Assembly: GCA_002083515.1 (NCBI GenBank)
Contig: LWDN01000038.1
Span: forward strand, 546-19,877
Direction: 5' to 3'
Length of the DNA stretch: 19,332 nucleotides
Origin: Proteobacteria bacterium HN_bin10
GTDB taxonomy: Bacteria > Pseudomonadota > Alphaproteobacteria > Caulobacterales > Aquidulcibacteraceae
Shown here: piece by piece, positions 6,260-14,171 of the stretch
Layout of the letters: each line of letters begins with the position of its first letter
How positions within the stretch are numbered: position 1 is the first letter of the stretch
Notes under the pieces: model-generated
The model's input: only the letters and a program-made list of their open reading frames with translations
What the model was told of the DNA's origin: nothing
The model's database searches: none
Position numbers and translations under genes: made by a program

Positions 6260-8146
6260 TTAGCGTCGCCGGCGTTCGCGTTCGGCGAGCCGGCGTTGTT
6301 CTGGAATCCAATCGCGCACCAAAGTCTCCAGCACCGGAAGCGGCACTTCGCCCTTCAGCAGCACTGCGTCGTGAAACCCGCGAAGGTCGAAATCGGGACC
6401 GAGTTCGGTCTGCGCCGCTTCGCGCAGGCGCGCGATCTCGCGGCGGCCCAGCTCGTAGCCGCAGGCCTGGCCCGGCCAGACGATGTAGCGGTCGACCTCG
6501 GTGGCAATCAAAGCGGGCACATCGCCGGTGGTCTGGATGAGATAGTCGATCGCCTGCTGACGGCGCCAGTTTTGCGCGTGCAGGCCGGTGTCGACCACCA
6601 GCCGCGCCGCCCGCCAAAGCTGCCAGCGCAGGTAGCCGATGCGGCCCGCCGGATCGTTCTCGTAGAATCCCTGCTCGTCCGCGAGTTGCTCGGCGTAGAG
6701 CGCCCAGCCTTCGGCGAAGGCGTTGAACGAAATCAATCGGCGCAACAGCGGAGAGTCGGTCAGTTCCTGCGCCAACGCGATCTGGAAGTGATGACCGGGC
6801 ACGGCTTCGTGAAAGTCCTGCGTCGGCAGGTCGATGCGCGTCATCTCGGCGAGGCTGCGCATGTTGATGAAGTAGACGCCGGGTTGCGAGCCATCGAGCG
6901 AAGGCGGGTTGTAATAGGCGCCCGGCGACCCGGCCTCAGCGAACGTCGGCACGCGGCGCACTTCGAGCGGCGCCCGCGGCAGTCGCCCGAACCATTGCGG
7001 CGCCCGCTCGCGCATGTGGCTCACACGCGCCTGCACGTCGGCGATGAGCTGGGCGCGGCCGGCATCGCTGTTTTCGTACTGGTAGCGGGGATCGGCGGTG
7101 AGTTGCGAGAGCCGCTGCCCGATCGGGCCTTCGGTGAGGCCCAGGCGGCGTAGCGCCACGTCGAGCTCCCGATTCAAGCTTGCGACACGGGCAAGGCCGA
7201 TGCGGTGGATTTCGGCGGGGCTGAGATCGGTGGTGGTCTCGATCTTCAAAGCCGCCGCGTAGAAGTCTTCGCCGCGCGGCAGCCGTGCGACGCTTGGCGC
7301 GTCGCTAGCGTTGCTGCGGTCGGCGCGCACGAAGGCGAGCGCGCGCTGGTGCGCAGGCAGCACATGATCGCGGACGATCGCCTCGGCGCGCGCCGCCAGA
7401 ACCAGATTGTCGCGCTCGATGGCGGCGCGGCGCTGCGGATCTTGCTCGCGCGCCGCCAGCGCGTCGAGCTTGCGGCGGAAGCCAGTGACATAGATTTGCG
7501 CGACCGGCGGGTCGCGCAGCACCGCGTCGAGCATGGCGGCGACAGTATCCATGATGAAGCCCGGCGGGCGCACTCCTAGCGCTGCGTCAGCGCGGGCGCG
7601 TTGGGTTTCTTGATCGATCGCGTCGGCGACGGCGCGCAGCCGGGTCAGATAGGCTTCTGCCGATTGCGCATCGGTGACGGCATGGCGATCGTCGAGAAAA
7701 GTGGGCAGCGTGATGAAGGCGCTGTCCATCTGGTTGAGCACATAGGGTGAGATGCCGCCGAGCGGGGAGAATGCGCCGAAGTTGAAGTCCGCCCCCGCGG
7801 CCGCGGCGGCGAACTGGTCGCTCAGAATGGCGTGGGTCAGAGCCTCGTCCTGATCGAGGCCTTGAGCATCGAGCGCCCGCAGCTCGGCGTAGCGGCGTAT
7901 GGCGGCGCTTCGGCGCGCCTCGACCGCCAGGGCGGAGCGATCGTCCAGCCGATCAGTATAAACGCCGCCAGCGGCGTCGGCGGTGACGCCGGTTTGGCTC
8001 GCGGTTTCTGGGCTGTCCGCCAAGATTTCCCGCGCCCAGTCGGCTAGCCTGCCTTCGAAGGCGGTCATTGGCTGCGTTTGGCGGGGGCCGCATCCGGTCA
8101 AAACAAGGGCCAACGCCAACCCAAGCACCCAAGGAAATTGCCTCAT
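6260..8146 (-). CDS. DUF885 family lipoprotein, putative zinc metallopeptidase
   Basis: This 628-residue protein matches the DUF885 family. A lipoprotein signal ends L-T-G-C (Cys19). The long helical body carries the signature F-H-E-A-V-P-G-H-H-F-Q (about 445-455), with His446, Glu447 and His452/His453 as likely metal and catalytic residues. A downstream F-A-E-G-W-A-L-Y (477-484) supplies Glu479 as the likely third ligand. This resembles gluzincin-type peptidases, but substrates of the family are largely unknown. The start at 8146 gives the signal peptide directly and has GAGGATTTT upstream. A longer open frame beginning with TTG at 8359 would cross into the divergent sapC gene and is rejected. 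It probably acts in the periplasm or on a membrane face. Confidence 0.85.
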   Translation of the reverse strand: MRQFPWVLGLALALVLTGCGPRQTQPMTAFEGRLADWAREILADSPETASQTGVTADAAGGVYTDRLDDRSALAVEARRSAAIRRYAELRALDAQGLDQDEALTHAILSDQFAAAAAGADFNFGAFSPLGGISPYVLNQMDSAFITLPTFLDDRHAVTDAQSAEAYLTRLRAVADAIDQETQRARADAALGVRPPGFIMDTVAAMLDAVLRDPPVAQIYVTGFRRKLDALAAREQDPQRRAAIERDNLVLAARAEAIVRDHVLPAHQRALAFVRADRSNASDAPSVARLPRGEDFYAAALKIETTTDLSPAEIHRIGLARVASLNRELDVALRRLGLTEGPIGQRLSQLTADPRYQYENSDAGRAQLIADVQARVSHMRERAPQWFGRLPRAPLEVRRVPTFAEAGSPGAYYNPPSLDGSQPGVYFINMRSLAEMTRIDLPTQDFHEAVPGHHFQIALAQELTDSPLLRRLISFNAFAEGWALYAEQLADEQGFYENDPAGRIGYLRWQLWRAARLVVDTGLHAQNWRRQQAIDYLIQTTGDVPALIATEVDRYIVWPGQACGYELGRREIARLREAAQTELGPDFDLRGFHDAVLLKGEVPLPVLETLVRDWIPEQRRLAERERRRR

Positions 8147-8281
8147 CTGCACACGAAAATCCTCGAGTTTTGCGGCGTGGTAATGCCGGCCGCTGCCATA
8201 GCATGCGTCGCGCATGAGAAAAGGCCCGCTGGGCGCAGTAGATTTGCGGCTCTGCTGTTGCGGAAACGCCTCATTCGTGGT

Positions 8282-8305
8282 TTGGACAGCCCCCTGTGCT
8301 AGGGA
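8282..8305 (+). promoter_or_regulatory. Candidate promoter of the sapC-like gene
   Basis: TTGGACA (8282-8288) and GCTAGGGA (8298-8305) resemble the Caulobacter housekeeping consensus (TTGACGS, 10-14 bases, GCTANAWC), with a spacer of nine. This would give a short leader of about 10 bases before the ATG at 8322. GGAGA near 8312 would be the ribosome site. Confidence 0.4.
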
Positions 8306-8321
8306 ACTCGCGGAGACACCC

Positions 8322-9128
8322 ATGACGACCGCCCAAGGCGGCCAGCAGACGCTGGGCAAAATCCTTTTCTACAACCAGCTTGAGCCGCTCTCGTATGAGA
8401 AGCATCGCAATCTGGGTGTGAGCCAAGTCGCCAATCCGTTCTCGTTCTTGGCGGACACGCATCTGGTGCCGCTGACGGTCGATGAATTCGGCTTGGCGGC
8501 GGTGTGCTATCCGATCATTTTCGATGCGCAATCCAAGACACCGCTCGCGGTCATGGGTTTGCGGCCGGGCATGAATGTGTTCCTGGGCGCCGATGGTTCG
8601 CTCGATCCGGAAGTCTATCTTCCGGCGTTTGCGCGGCGTTATCCCTTCCTTCCCGTCCTGGCGGGCGGCGGGGCTGGCGCACAACAATCCAACCCGGATG
8701 ACAAGGTCTTGGTCTGCATCGATCGCGCGGCGAAGATGCTGTCATCGACGCCGGAGCTGCCGTTCTTCGAGGGCGACAAACCCTCGCGCTTCACGCAAGA
8801 GGCGATCCAGTTCTGCAAAGAGTTCGATATGCTCGGCCGGCGCACGCAGGATTTCGTCAAGCTGATGGAACAGCATCAGTTGTTCGAATTGACGCCGCTG
8901 GCGTTGCCGCGGGCAAAGTCGGACGGCACGCCGGACGAACCCACCAAGCTCGGCGAGTATCTGCGTATCTCGGAAGCCAAGCTGAACAAGCTGCCGAAGG
9001 ACACCTACCTTGAGCTCCGCGATAAGGGGGTTTCGGCGGTCATGCACGCGCACCTGCTCTCGCTCGGCCTGTGGCCCAAGATTTTGAGCCGCGCTGCGCG
9101 CATCCAGGCTGCCACGCCGCTCCGCTAG
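8322..9128 (+). CDS. SapC family protein
   Basis: This 268-residue protein matches the SapC family, named after a Campylobacter surface-array locus and widespread in Caulobacterales and sphingomonads. Typical features are the N-terminal Y-N-Q-L-E-P-L-S-Y-E-K-H (about 18-29), P-F-S-F-L-A-D-T-H-L-V-P-L-T-V-D-E-F (about 40-57), Y-P-I-I-F-D (64-69), and a mid P-E-V-Y-L-P-A-F-A-R-R-Y-P-F (about 96-110). There is no signal peptide or membrane segment. In related genomes sapC genes often accompany TonB-dependent receptors, but none is present here. The longer frame starting at 8214 is not supported because the ATG at 8322 has a ribosome site and gives the conserved N-terminus. The molecular role is unknown. 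Confidence 0.85.
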   Translation: MTTAQGGQQTLGKILFYNQLEPLSYEKHRNLGVSQVANPFSFLADTHLVPLTVDEFGLAAVCYPIIFDAQSKTPLAVMGLRPGMNVFLGADGSLDPEVYLPAFARRYPFLPVLAGGGAGAQQSNPDDKVLVCIDRAAKMLSSTPELPFFEGDKPSRFTQEAIQFCKEFDMLGRRTQDFVKLMEQHQLFELTPLALPRAKSDGTPDEPTKLGEYLRISEAKLNKLPKDTYLELRDKGVSAVMHAHLLSLGLWPKILSRAARIQAATPLR

Positions 9129-9153
9129 GTCCAGGAGCCGTCCATTCGAGAAG

Positions 9154-9184
9154 GCGCCCCGCCCATGGCGGGGCGCTTTTTGTT
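9154..9184 (+). terminator. Intrinsic terminator after the sapC-like gene
   Basis: GCGCCCCGCC (9154-9163) pairs perfectly with GGCGGGGCGC (9167-9176) around CAT and is followed by TTTTTGTT. This is a textbook rho-independent terminator, 26 bases beyond the stop codon. It separates sapC from the ScsB operon. Confidence 0.88.
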
Positions 9185-9196
9185 ACGCCGCGTAAC
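9182..9196. promoter_or_regulatory. Perfect 15-bp palindrome upstream of the ScsB-like gene
   Basis: GTTACGC-C-GCGTAAC is a perfect 7-1-7 inverted repeat directly after the terminator T-run and 71 bases before the ScsB-like start. Its size and symmetry suit a dimeric repressor or activator site. No regulator gene lies next to it. Confidence 0.4.
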
Positions 9197-9267
9197 GTCA
9201 GAGGGCGGTGGGGCGAAAGACACGGTTGTGCCGGCCCGCCGCATTGGCGCTGGGCGGATGGGATTGT

Positions 9268-11397
9268 ATGCGGCTCGTCATGGTTCGCTTTGCGGCGCTG
9301 GGCGCGCTCTTTCTCTGTCTGTTCGCGACGCCGGCCTTCTCGCAGCCGCTGGCCGGACCGCGCCAAGTCGATATCGGCCTGCATTCCTCTCGCGCCGCGG
9401 TGGCGCCAGGCGAGCGGTTCACCGTTGTTCTACGTGAGACGATCAACGAAGGCTGGCATACCTATTGGCGCAATCCCGGCGACAGCGGCCAGCCGACCGA
9501 GCTGACCTGGCGCTTGCCGCCCGGTTGGTCGGCGGGCGACATCCAATGGCCCGCGCCGGAAGCGGTGCCGTTCGCCATGCTGGTGAACTACGGTTACGAA
9601 GGCGAAGTGCTGTTTCCGATCGAGGTCCTGGCGCCGGCCAACGCGCGGATTGGTTCGAACGTCACGCTGACCGCGGACGCCTACTGGCTCGTCTGTTCCG
9701 ACATCTGCATCCCGGAAGAAGGCACGGTCAGCCTGACGCTGCCAATCGCGGCGCAGGGCCGGGACGATCCGCAATGGGCGCCGCGTATCGCGGAAGCGGT
9801 GGCCGATCTGCCGCGGCGCGCCGAAGGCGCGGCGGCCATTACAGCCGGCTCGCCTGCACGGCTGAGCGTTGCGCTCGCCGATGCCCGGCGCATCCGCAAC
9901 CCACGCTTCTTTCCGTTCGAACGTGATGTGATGGAAGCCGCCGCGGCGCAATCGCCGCGCGTGGGGTCAACGGGCGTGAGTTTCACCCTGACGCCGGGCG
10001 TGCGCGACAATCTCGGTGAAGCGACGCTCGATGGCCTCGTTGTCTACGAAGTCGAAGAGGGCGGCGCCTGGATACGCCGTGCAGTGGAGATTTCAGCGCA
10101 ACCCGGCGACGCTATCGTGGGCACGCAGGACGCGCCGGCCACGTTCAGCGCAGACTATCCGCTCGCCGAACTGGAGGGCGCCGGCGCCGCCGCGCTGGAG
10201 GCGCCAGCGATGACCGGCGTGGCGCTCCTGGTGGCGATCGGGCTCGCCTTCCTGGGCGGGCTCATTCTCAACGTCATGCCCTGTGTCTTGCCGGTGCTCT
10301 CGGTGAAGGCGCTGGCGTTCGCCGGCGGCGTGCAAGCCGGAGAAGCGCGGCGTCACGGCCTGCTCTATTTTGCCGGCGTTATGGCGACCTTTCTGGCGCT
10401 GGCGGGCGTGTTGATCGCGCTGCGCGGCGCCGGCGAAGCGGTGGGTTGGGGTTTTCAGCTTCAGGCGCCCTGGGTGACCAGCCTGCTGGCGCTGCTTTTC
10501 TTCGTCATCGGCCTCAACTTGCTGGGCGTGTTCGAATTCGGCGCAGGCGCGCAAAACGTCGGTTCTGGCCTCGCATCGAAGAACGGCGACGCCGGCGCCT
10601 TTTTCACCGGCGCGCTCGCCGTCGTGGCGGCGACGCCATGCACCGCGCCGTTCATGGCGACCGCCATTGGCGCGGCGTTGACGCAATCCTCGCTCGCGAC
10701 CTTGTTGATTTTCGCAGCCCTCGGCTTGGGCTTCGCTCTGCCGCTGACGCTGCTGCACTTCGCGCCCGGTCTACAAAAGCTGGTCCCCAAGCCCGGTCCG
10801 TGGATGGAGCGCGTGCGCAACGTGCTGGCGTTTCCGATGTTCGCCACGGCTGTATGGCTGACTTGGGTGCTCACCGAGCAAGCTGGCGCAGAGGGCACGA
10901 TCGCACTGCTGGCGCTGTTCGTGGCTGTGACGTTCCTTATCCTGTCCTCGCGATGGGGTAGACTCTGGCTCGCATTCGGCGTGCTGCAACTCGCCATCAC
11001 CGGCGCGTTTGTCTGGCGGCCGCTGCTGGGCGTCGAGACCGAACAAGTGCTGGCGTCCGAGCCTTGGAGCGCCGCGCGCGTGGCCGAACTGAGGAGCGAA
11101 GGCCGCGGTGTGTTCGTGAACTTCACCGCAGCTTGGTGTGTGACCTGCAAGGTCAATGAGGTGGCCGCGCTGAGCCGGCCGCAGGTGGCGCGCACTTTTA
11201 CCGAAGAGAACGTGGCTTATCTCGTCGGTGACTGGACCAACCGCAATGACGAAATTGCCAGCGAGCTCGCGCGCCATGGCCGCGCCGGCGTGCCGCTCTA
11301 CTTGTTCTATCCAGCCGGCGGCGGCGAGCCGATGGTCTTGCCGCAAATGCTGAGCGAGGATTTGGTGTTGGAAACGATATCGGGAGACCCGCAATGA
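9268..11397 (+). CDS. ScsB/DsbD-family thiol:disulfide electron transporter
   Basis: This 709-residue protein moves reducing power from cytoplasmic thioredoxin across the inner membrane to periplasmic partners. A signal peptide ends near residue 25. A large N-terminal periplasmic region follows (about 30-310), with a W-L-V-C-x-x-x-C-I-P pair (Cys143, Cys147). The DsbD-beta-like membrane domain has about eight helices (315-590), with reactive cysteines in N-V-M-P-C-V-L-P (Cys339) and A-T-P-C-T-A-P (Cys458). A C-terminal thioredoxin-like domain carries W-C-V-T-C (Cys624, Cys627). The long N-terminal region points to the ScsB subtype rather than classical DsbD. The ATG at 9268 is chosen because it precedes the signal peptide; the ATG at 9280 is also possible. 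It overlaps the next gene as ATGA, so the two are coupled. Confidence 0.88.
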   Translation: MRLVMVRFAALGALFLCLFATPAFSQPLAGPRQVDIGLHSSRAAVAPGERFTVVLRETINEGWHTYWRNPGDSGQPTELTWRLPPGWSAGDIQWPAPEAVPFAMLVNYGYEGEVLFPIEVLAPANARIGSNVTLTADAYWLVCSDICIPEEGTVSLTLPIAAQGRDDPQWAPRIAEAVADLPRRAEGAAAITAGSPARLSVALADARRIRNPRFFPFERDVMEAAAAQSPRVGSTGVSFTLTPGVRDNLGEATLDGLVVYEVEEGGAWIRRAVEISAQPGDAIVGTQDAPATFSADYPLAELEGAGAAALEAPAMTGVALLVAIGLAFLGGLILNVMPCVLPVLSVKALAFAGGVQAGEARRHGLLYFAGVMATFLALAGVLIALRGAGEAVGWGFQLQAPWVTSLLALLFFVIGLNLLGVFEFGAGAQNVGSGLASKNGDAGAFFTGALAVVAATPCTAPFMATAIGAALTQSSLATLLIFAALGLGFALPLTLLHFAPGLQKLVPKPGPWMERVRNVLAFPMFATAVWLTWVLTEQAGAEGTIALLALFVAVTFLILSSRWGRLWLAFGVLQLAITGAFVWRPLLGVETEQVLASEPWSAARVAELRSEGRGVFVNFTAAWCVTCKVNEVAALSRPQVARTFTEENVAYLVGDWTNRNDEIASELARHGRAGVPLYLFYPAGGGEPMVLPQMLSEDLVLETISGDPQ

Positions 11398-12023
11398 CGA
11401 TTTCGAAGCGTGGGATAGTGCTGGGCGGCGTCGCTGCGTTGGCGCTGGCGGCGTGCGGCCGGCCCGCAGGCGTGCAGGAGGTGGTCACCGGCGCCCAGGC
11501 GCCGGAATTCTCGATCACGGATGCAACAGGTGCGGTGCGGACGCTGGCGGAGTTTGCCGGCCGGCACGTCATTCTCGAATGGACGAATGCTGGCTGCCCA
11601 TACGTGCGCAAGCACTATGACGCCGGCAACATGCAGGCGTTGCAGCGCGACGCAGCGGCGCGCGGTGTGGCGTGGTTGCAGGTGATCTCCTCGGCGCCGG
11701 GTGAGCAAGGCCATCTCGATGGCCCCGCCGCTATCGCCCAAGTGGCGACCGACCAAGCCACGGTCACCGCCACTCTGCTCGATCCGGACGGCGCGATGGG
11801 CCGCGCTTACGGCGCGCTCAACACGCCGCAAATGGTGATGATCGATCCTGAGGGGCGCATCATCTACCAAGGCGCCATCGATGATCGCCCCTCGGCGCGG
11901 CCAGAAACGCTCGAAGGCGCGACGAACTATGTGCGCGCGGCTTGGGCCGACATGGACGCGGGCCGCCCGGTGCAGATCGCCCAGACCCAGCCCTACGGCT
12001 GCAGCGTCAAGTACGCGTCCTAG
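11394..12023 (+). CDS. Peroxiredoxin/redoxin-like lipoprotein (PrxL-like)
   Basis: This 209-residue protein has a thioredoxin-fold redoxin domain. The signal peptide ends L-A-A-C (Cys21), so it is probably a lipoprotein. The active-site region W-T-N-A-G-C-P-Y-V-R-K-H-Y (about 63-75) contains a single Cys68 rather than a CxxC pair. The C-terminus ends P-Y-G-C-S-V-K-Y, and Cys203 could be a resolving cysteine. The ATG overlaps the stop of the ScsB-like gene by four bases. ScsB proteins in Caulobacter are known to reduce an envelope peroxiredoxin-like partner, so this is most likely the substrate of the upstream transporter and detoxifies peroxides in the envelope. Whether it is truly a peroxidase is inferred. 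Confidence 0.78.
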   Translation: MTISKRGIVLGGVAALALAACGRPAGVQEVVTGAQAPEFSITDATGAVRTLAEFAGRHVILEWTNAGCPYVRKHYDAGNMQALQRDAAARGVAWLQVISSAPGEQGHLDGPAAIAQVATDQATVTATLLDPDGAMGRAYGALNTPQMVMIDPEGRIIYQGAIDDRPSARPETLEGATNYVRAAWADMDAGRPVQIAQTQPYGCSVKYAS

Positions 12024-12415
12024 CGCGAGGCGAGCGCGCGACTTTCCTGCGCGGCCATTGCGGCGACGGGCGCCATCAGGGCGGCGTCGTCGAGGACGGG
12101 ACGAAGCGCAAAGAAGGCGTCGGCGCGGGCTGCCGGCGTTGTCGCGACCGCAAACGCGCCCGCGTGATCGCGGGCTTCCTTGGCGATGTCATGAAAGATG
12201 CAGGACACGTCCTGGTCGGCGCCCGCTAGGTACAGAAGGTTGGAAAAGCGCGCTGCGTCGTTGGAGAAATCCTCGATCTGCGCCGTCAACGCCGGGGTGA
12301 GCTCGGTGGTGCTGGCGAGCGCGCGGGCCTCGGTTTCAATCTCGGTGGCGAGGCGCGGGATGTCGGCCATGCCGGCGGCGCCGAGCGTGGCGACCAAAGC
12401 GAAACAGGTCAGCAT
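12020..12415 (-). CDS. Small exported helical protein of unknown function
   Basis: This 131-residue protein does not match a family I recognise. A hydrophobic N-terminus (L-T-C-F-A-L-V-A-T-L-G-A-A-G, about 2-15) looks like a short signal peptide. The rest is rich in Ala, Glu and Asp and probably all-helical, with one cysteine in D-V-S-C-I-F-H-D-I-A (Cys72) and nearby His75 and His84. GAGGAG precedes the ATG at 12415 at good distance, which decides against the longer open frame that runs into the divergent lyase gene. Its stop overlaps the stop of the redoxin-like gene (shared CTAG), so the two run tail to tail. Codon pattern and a good ribosome site support a real gene. Confidence 0.6.
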   Translation of the reverse strand: MLTCFALVATLGAAGMADIPRLATEIETEARALASTTELTPALTAQIEDFSNDAARFSNLLYLAGADQDVSCIFHDIAKEARDHAGAFAVATTPAARADAFFALRPVLDDAALMAPVAAMAAQESRALASR

Positions 12416-12514
12416 CGTTAACGCTCCTCTGCGCGCGTGAATTCGCGGGGCGCAGCAAGACCGGCGCCGGGTGAGGCTCGATTCTGCGGGGTGTTTGCGA
12501 TAGGCCTCTGCGCC

Positions 12515-14110
12515 ATGACTCGCACCATCACCTTGAGGCTCGACCGCGGGCTCAGCATCGGCGACATCGAAGATGTGGCGTATGGGCGCGCCAGGGTGGC
12601 GCTCGATGCAGCGGCGCGCGAGCGTGTCGGGACGTTTCGCGGCAAGGCGATCGAGCAACTGGCGGCTCATCCGCAGAAGCGGGTTTACGGCGTCAACACC
12701 GGCTTCGGCAGCAATTACAAGGATTATGTAGCGCCCGAGGCGCTGACGCGGCTGCAGCGCAACCTCATTCTATCGCATTGCGCCGGGGTGGGCGAACCGG
12801 CGCCGGCGCCGGTCGTGCGCGCCACCATGCTGTTGCGTGCGGCGTCGTTGGCGCGCGGGCACAGCGTCGTGCGCCCGCTCGTGATCGAGACGTTGATCGA
12901 CATGCTGAATAACGGCGTGACGCCGGCGGTTCCGCGCGACGGCAGCGTCTCCGCCAGCGGCGATCTGGCGCCGCTTTCTCACATCGCCGCGGTGATGATC
13001 GGCGAAGGCAAGGTGCTCACGGGCGCGGGGCCAACGCGAACGGCGGATGCACACGCCAACTTCAAGCCCATCAAACTCGAGATGAAGGAGGGGCTCGCGC
13101 TCAACAACGGCTGCCAGTATTCCAACGCTTGGGGCGCTTTGGCTGCGGCGCGAATGGAGCGGCTGATCGAGGCCGCCGCTGTCTCCACCGCGCTTCACGT
13201 CCAAGCCATGCGCGGCATGGGCCGGCCGTTTCGAGAGGACCTACACGCGCTGCGGCCGCACGATGGCTCAGTCAGGGTCGCACGCTGGATATTCGATCTG
13301 CTCGATGGTTACGCCTTTCAGGATGTCGATACCGATGCGAAGTTCGAGTTCGACGGCGTCATCCAGGATCCTTACAATCTGCGCTGCGCCGCGCAGGTCT
13401 TAGGGCCATGTCTCGACTTGATCGAGCGCGCCAAACGCACGCTTGAGATCGAAGCGCGCAGCGTCACCGACAATCCGATCGATCTCAACGCAGCGGGCGG
13501 TGACTATGATGTGGATCGGATCACTTCGGGCGGTCACTTCCATGGCATGCCGTTGGCGGTCGACGTCTTCGGCCTGCTTCAGGCCGCCGGGATCATGGCG
13601 CACATCAGCAATCTTCGCTGTGCGCGGATAGTCGACGCGAGCCGGAACAAGGGCCTTGGACCCCAGGTGCGAGGGGCCGAGACCGATGCGACCGAGTCAG
13701 GGCTGCTGATTGCCGAATACACGACGGCGGGACTGAGCAATCAGATTTTGGCTGCGGCCATGCCTTCGCATCTCATGTCGCTGTCGACGGATTCGGGCCA
13801 AGAGGATCATGTCAGCATGGCCGCCAACGTCGCCATGCGCGCCTACGAGGCATCGGGAAAACTCGCGCAGATACTCGCGATCGAGTTGGCGCTGGCGGCG
13901 CAGGCCGAGCGGGTCCGGGCCGAGGCGGGCGCCAAGCCTGTGGCGCTTGGCGGACGAACGCTGGCCGCGCTAGACCAAGTTGGAGCTGCGTTTCCGCCCT
14001 GGAAACGCGGTGGTGATCGTGAGTTGAGCTGGGACATAGAGAATTTGGCTGAGAAAGTGCTCTCCGGCGACATCGCAATTGCGACGGGTTACGATTTCGC
14101 GCGACATTGA
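12515..14110 (+). CDS. MIO-type aromatic amino acid lyase, histidine ammonia-lyase-like
   Basis: This 531-residue protein matches the histidine/phenylalanine ammonia-lyase family. The G-S-V-S-A-S-G-D-L-A-P-L-S motif (143-155) contains the Ala147-Ser148-Gly149 triad that forms the MIO cofactor. The catalytic tyrosine lies in Y-G-V-N-T-G-F-G (Tyr58). L-S-H (86-88) carries the Ser-His pair typical of histidine lyases rather than the Phe-Leu of phenylalanine lyases. Q-E-D-H-V-S-M (429-435) carries Glu430, used by histidine lyases for substrate. Odd points are G-G-H-F-H-G (339-344), where most members have G-G-N-F, and the absence of hutU, hutI or hutG nearby. The ATG at 12515 is chosen over an extension from 12437. 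It should turn histidine into urocanate and ammonia, but the substrate is not certain. hisS follows 61 bases downstream. Confidence 0.82.
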   Translation: MTRTITLRLDRGLSIGDIEDVAYGRARVALDAAARERVGTFRGKAIEQLAAHPQKRVYGVNTGFGSNYKDYVAPEALTRLQRNLILSHCAGVGEPAPAPVVRATMLLRAASLARGHSVVRPLVIETLIDMLNNGVTPAVPRDGSVSASGDLAPLSHIAAVMIGEGKVLTGAGPTRTADAHANFKPIKLEMKEGLALNNGCQYSNAWGALAAARMERLIEAAAVSTALHVQAMRGMGRPFREDLHALRPHDGSVRVARWIFDLLDGYAFQDVDTDAKFEFDGVIQDPYNLRCAAQVLGPCLDLIERAKRTLEIEARSVTDNPIDLNAAGGDYDVDRITSGGHFHGMPLAVDVFGLLQAAGIMAHISNLRCARIVDASRNKGLGPQVRGAETDATESGLLIAEYTTAGLSNQILAAAMPSHLMSLSTDSGQEDHVSMAANVAMRAYEASGKLAQILAIELALAAQAERVRAEAGAKPVALGGRTLAALDQVGAAFPPWKRGGDRELSWDIENLAEKVLSGDIAIATGYDFARH

Positions 14111-14171
14111 AGCTTGTCTCGCGCTCGCGCGTTCGTTCGCCTAGACACTGCTCACGATTTTCGGAAATCCC

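Noticed and set aside
6194..7153. 319-codon plus-strand open frame opposite the DUF885 gene
   Set aside because: It mirrors the codons of the DUF885 protein, which carries the conserved metallopeptidase motif; it has no domain of its own.
12515..14110. Phenylalanine or tyrosine ammonia-lyase
   Set aside because: The Ser-His pair at 87-88 and Glu430 favour histidine lyase; the G-G-H-F oddity keeps the substrate open but does not point to Phe or Tyr.
14111..14171. Terminator or attenuator before hisS
   Set aside because: The CGCGCTCGCGCG stretch is only a weak hairpin and has no T-run; no T-box-like structure is visible.
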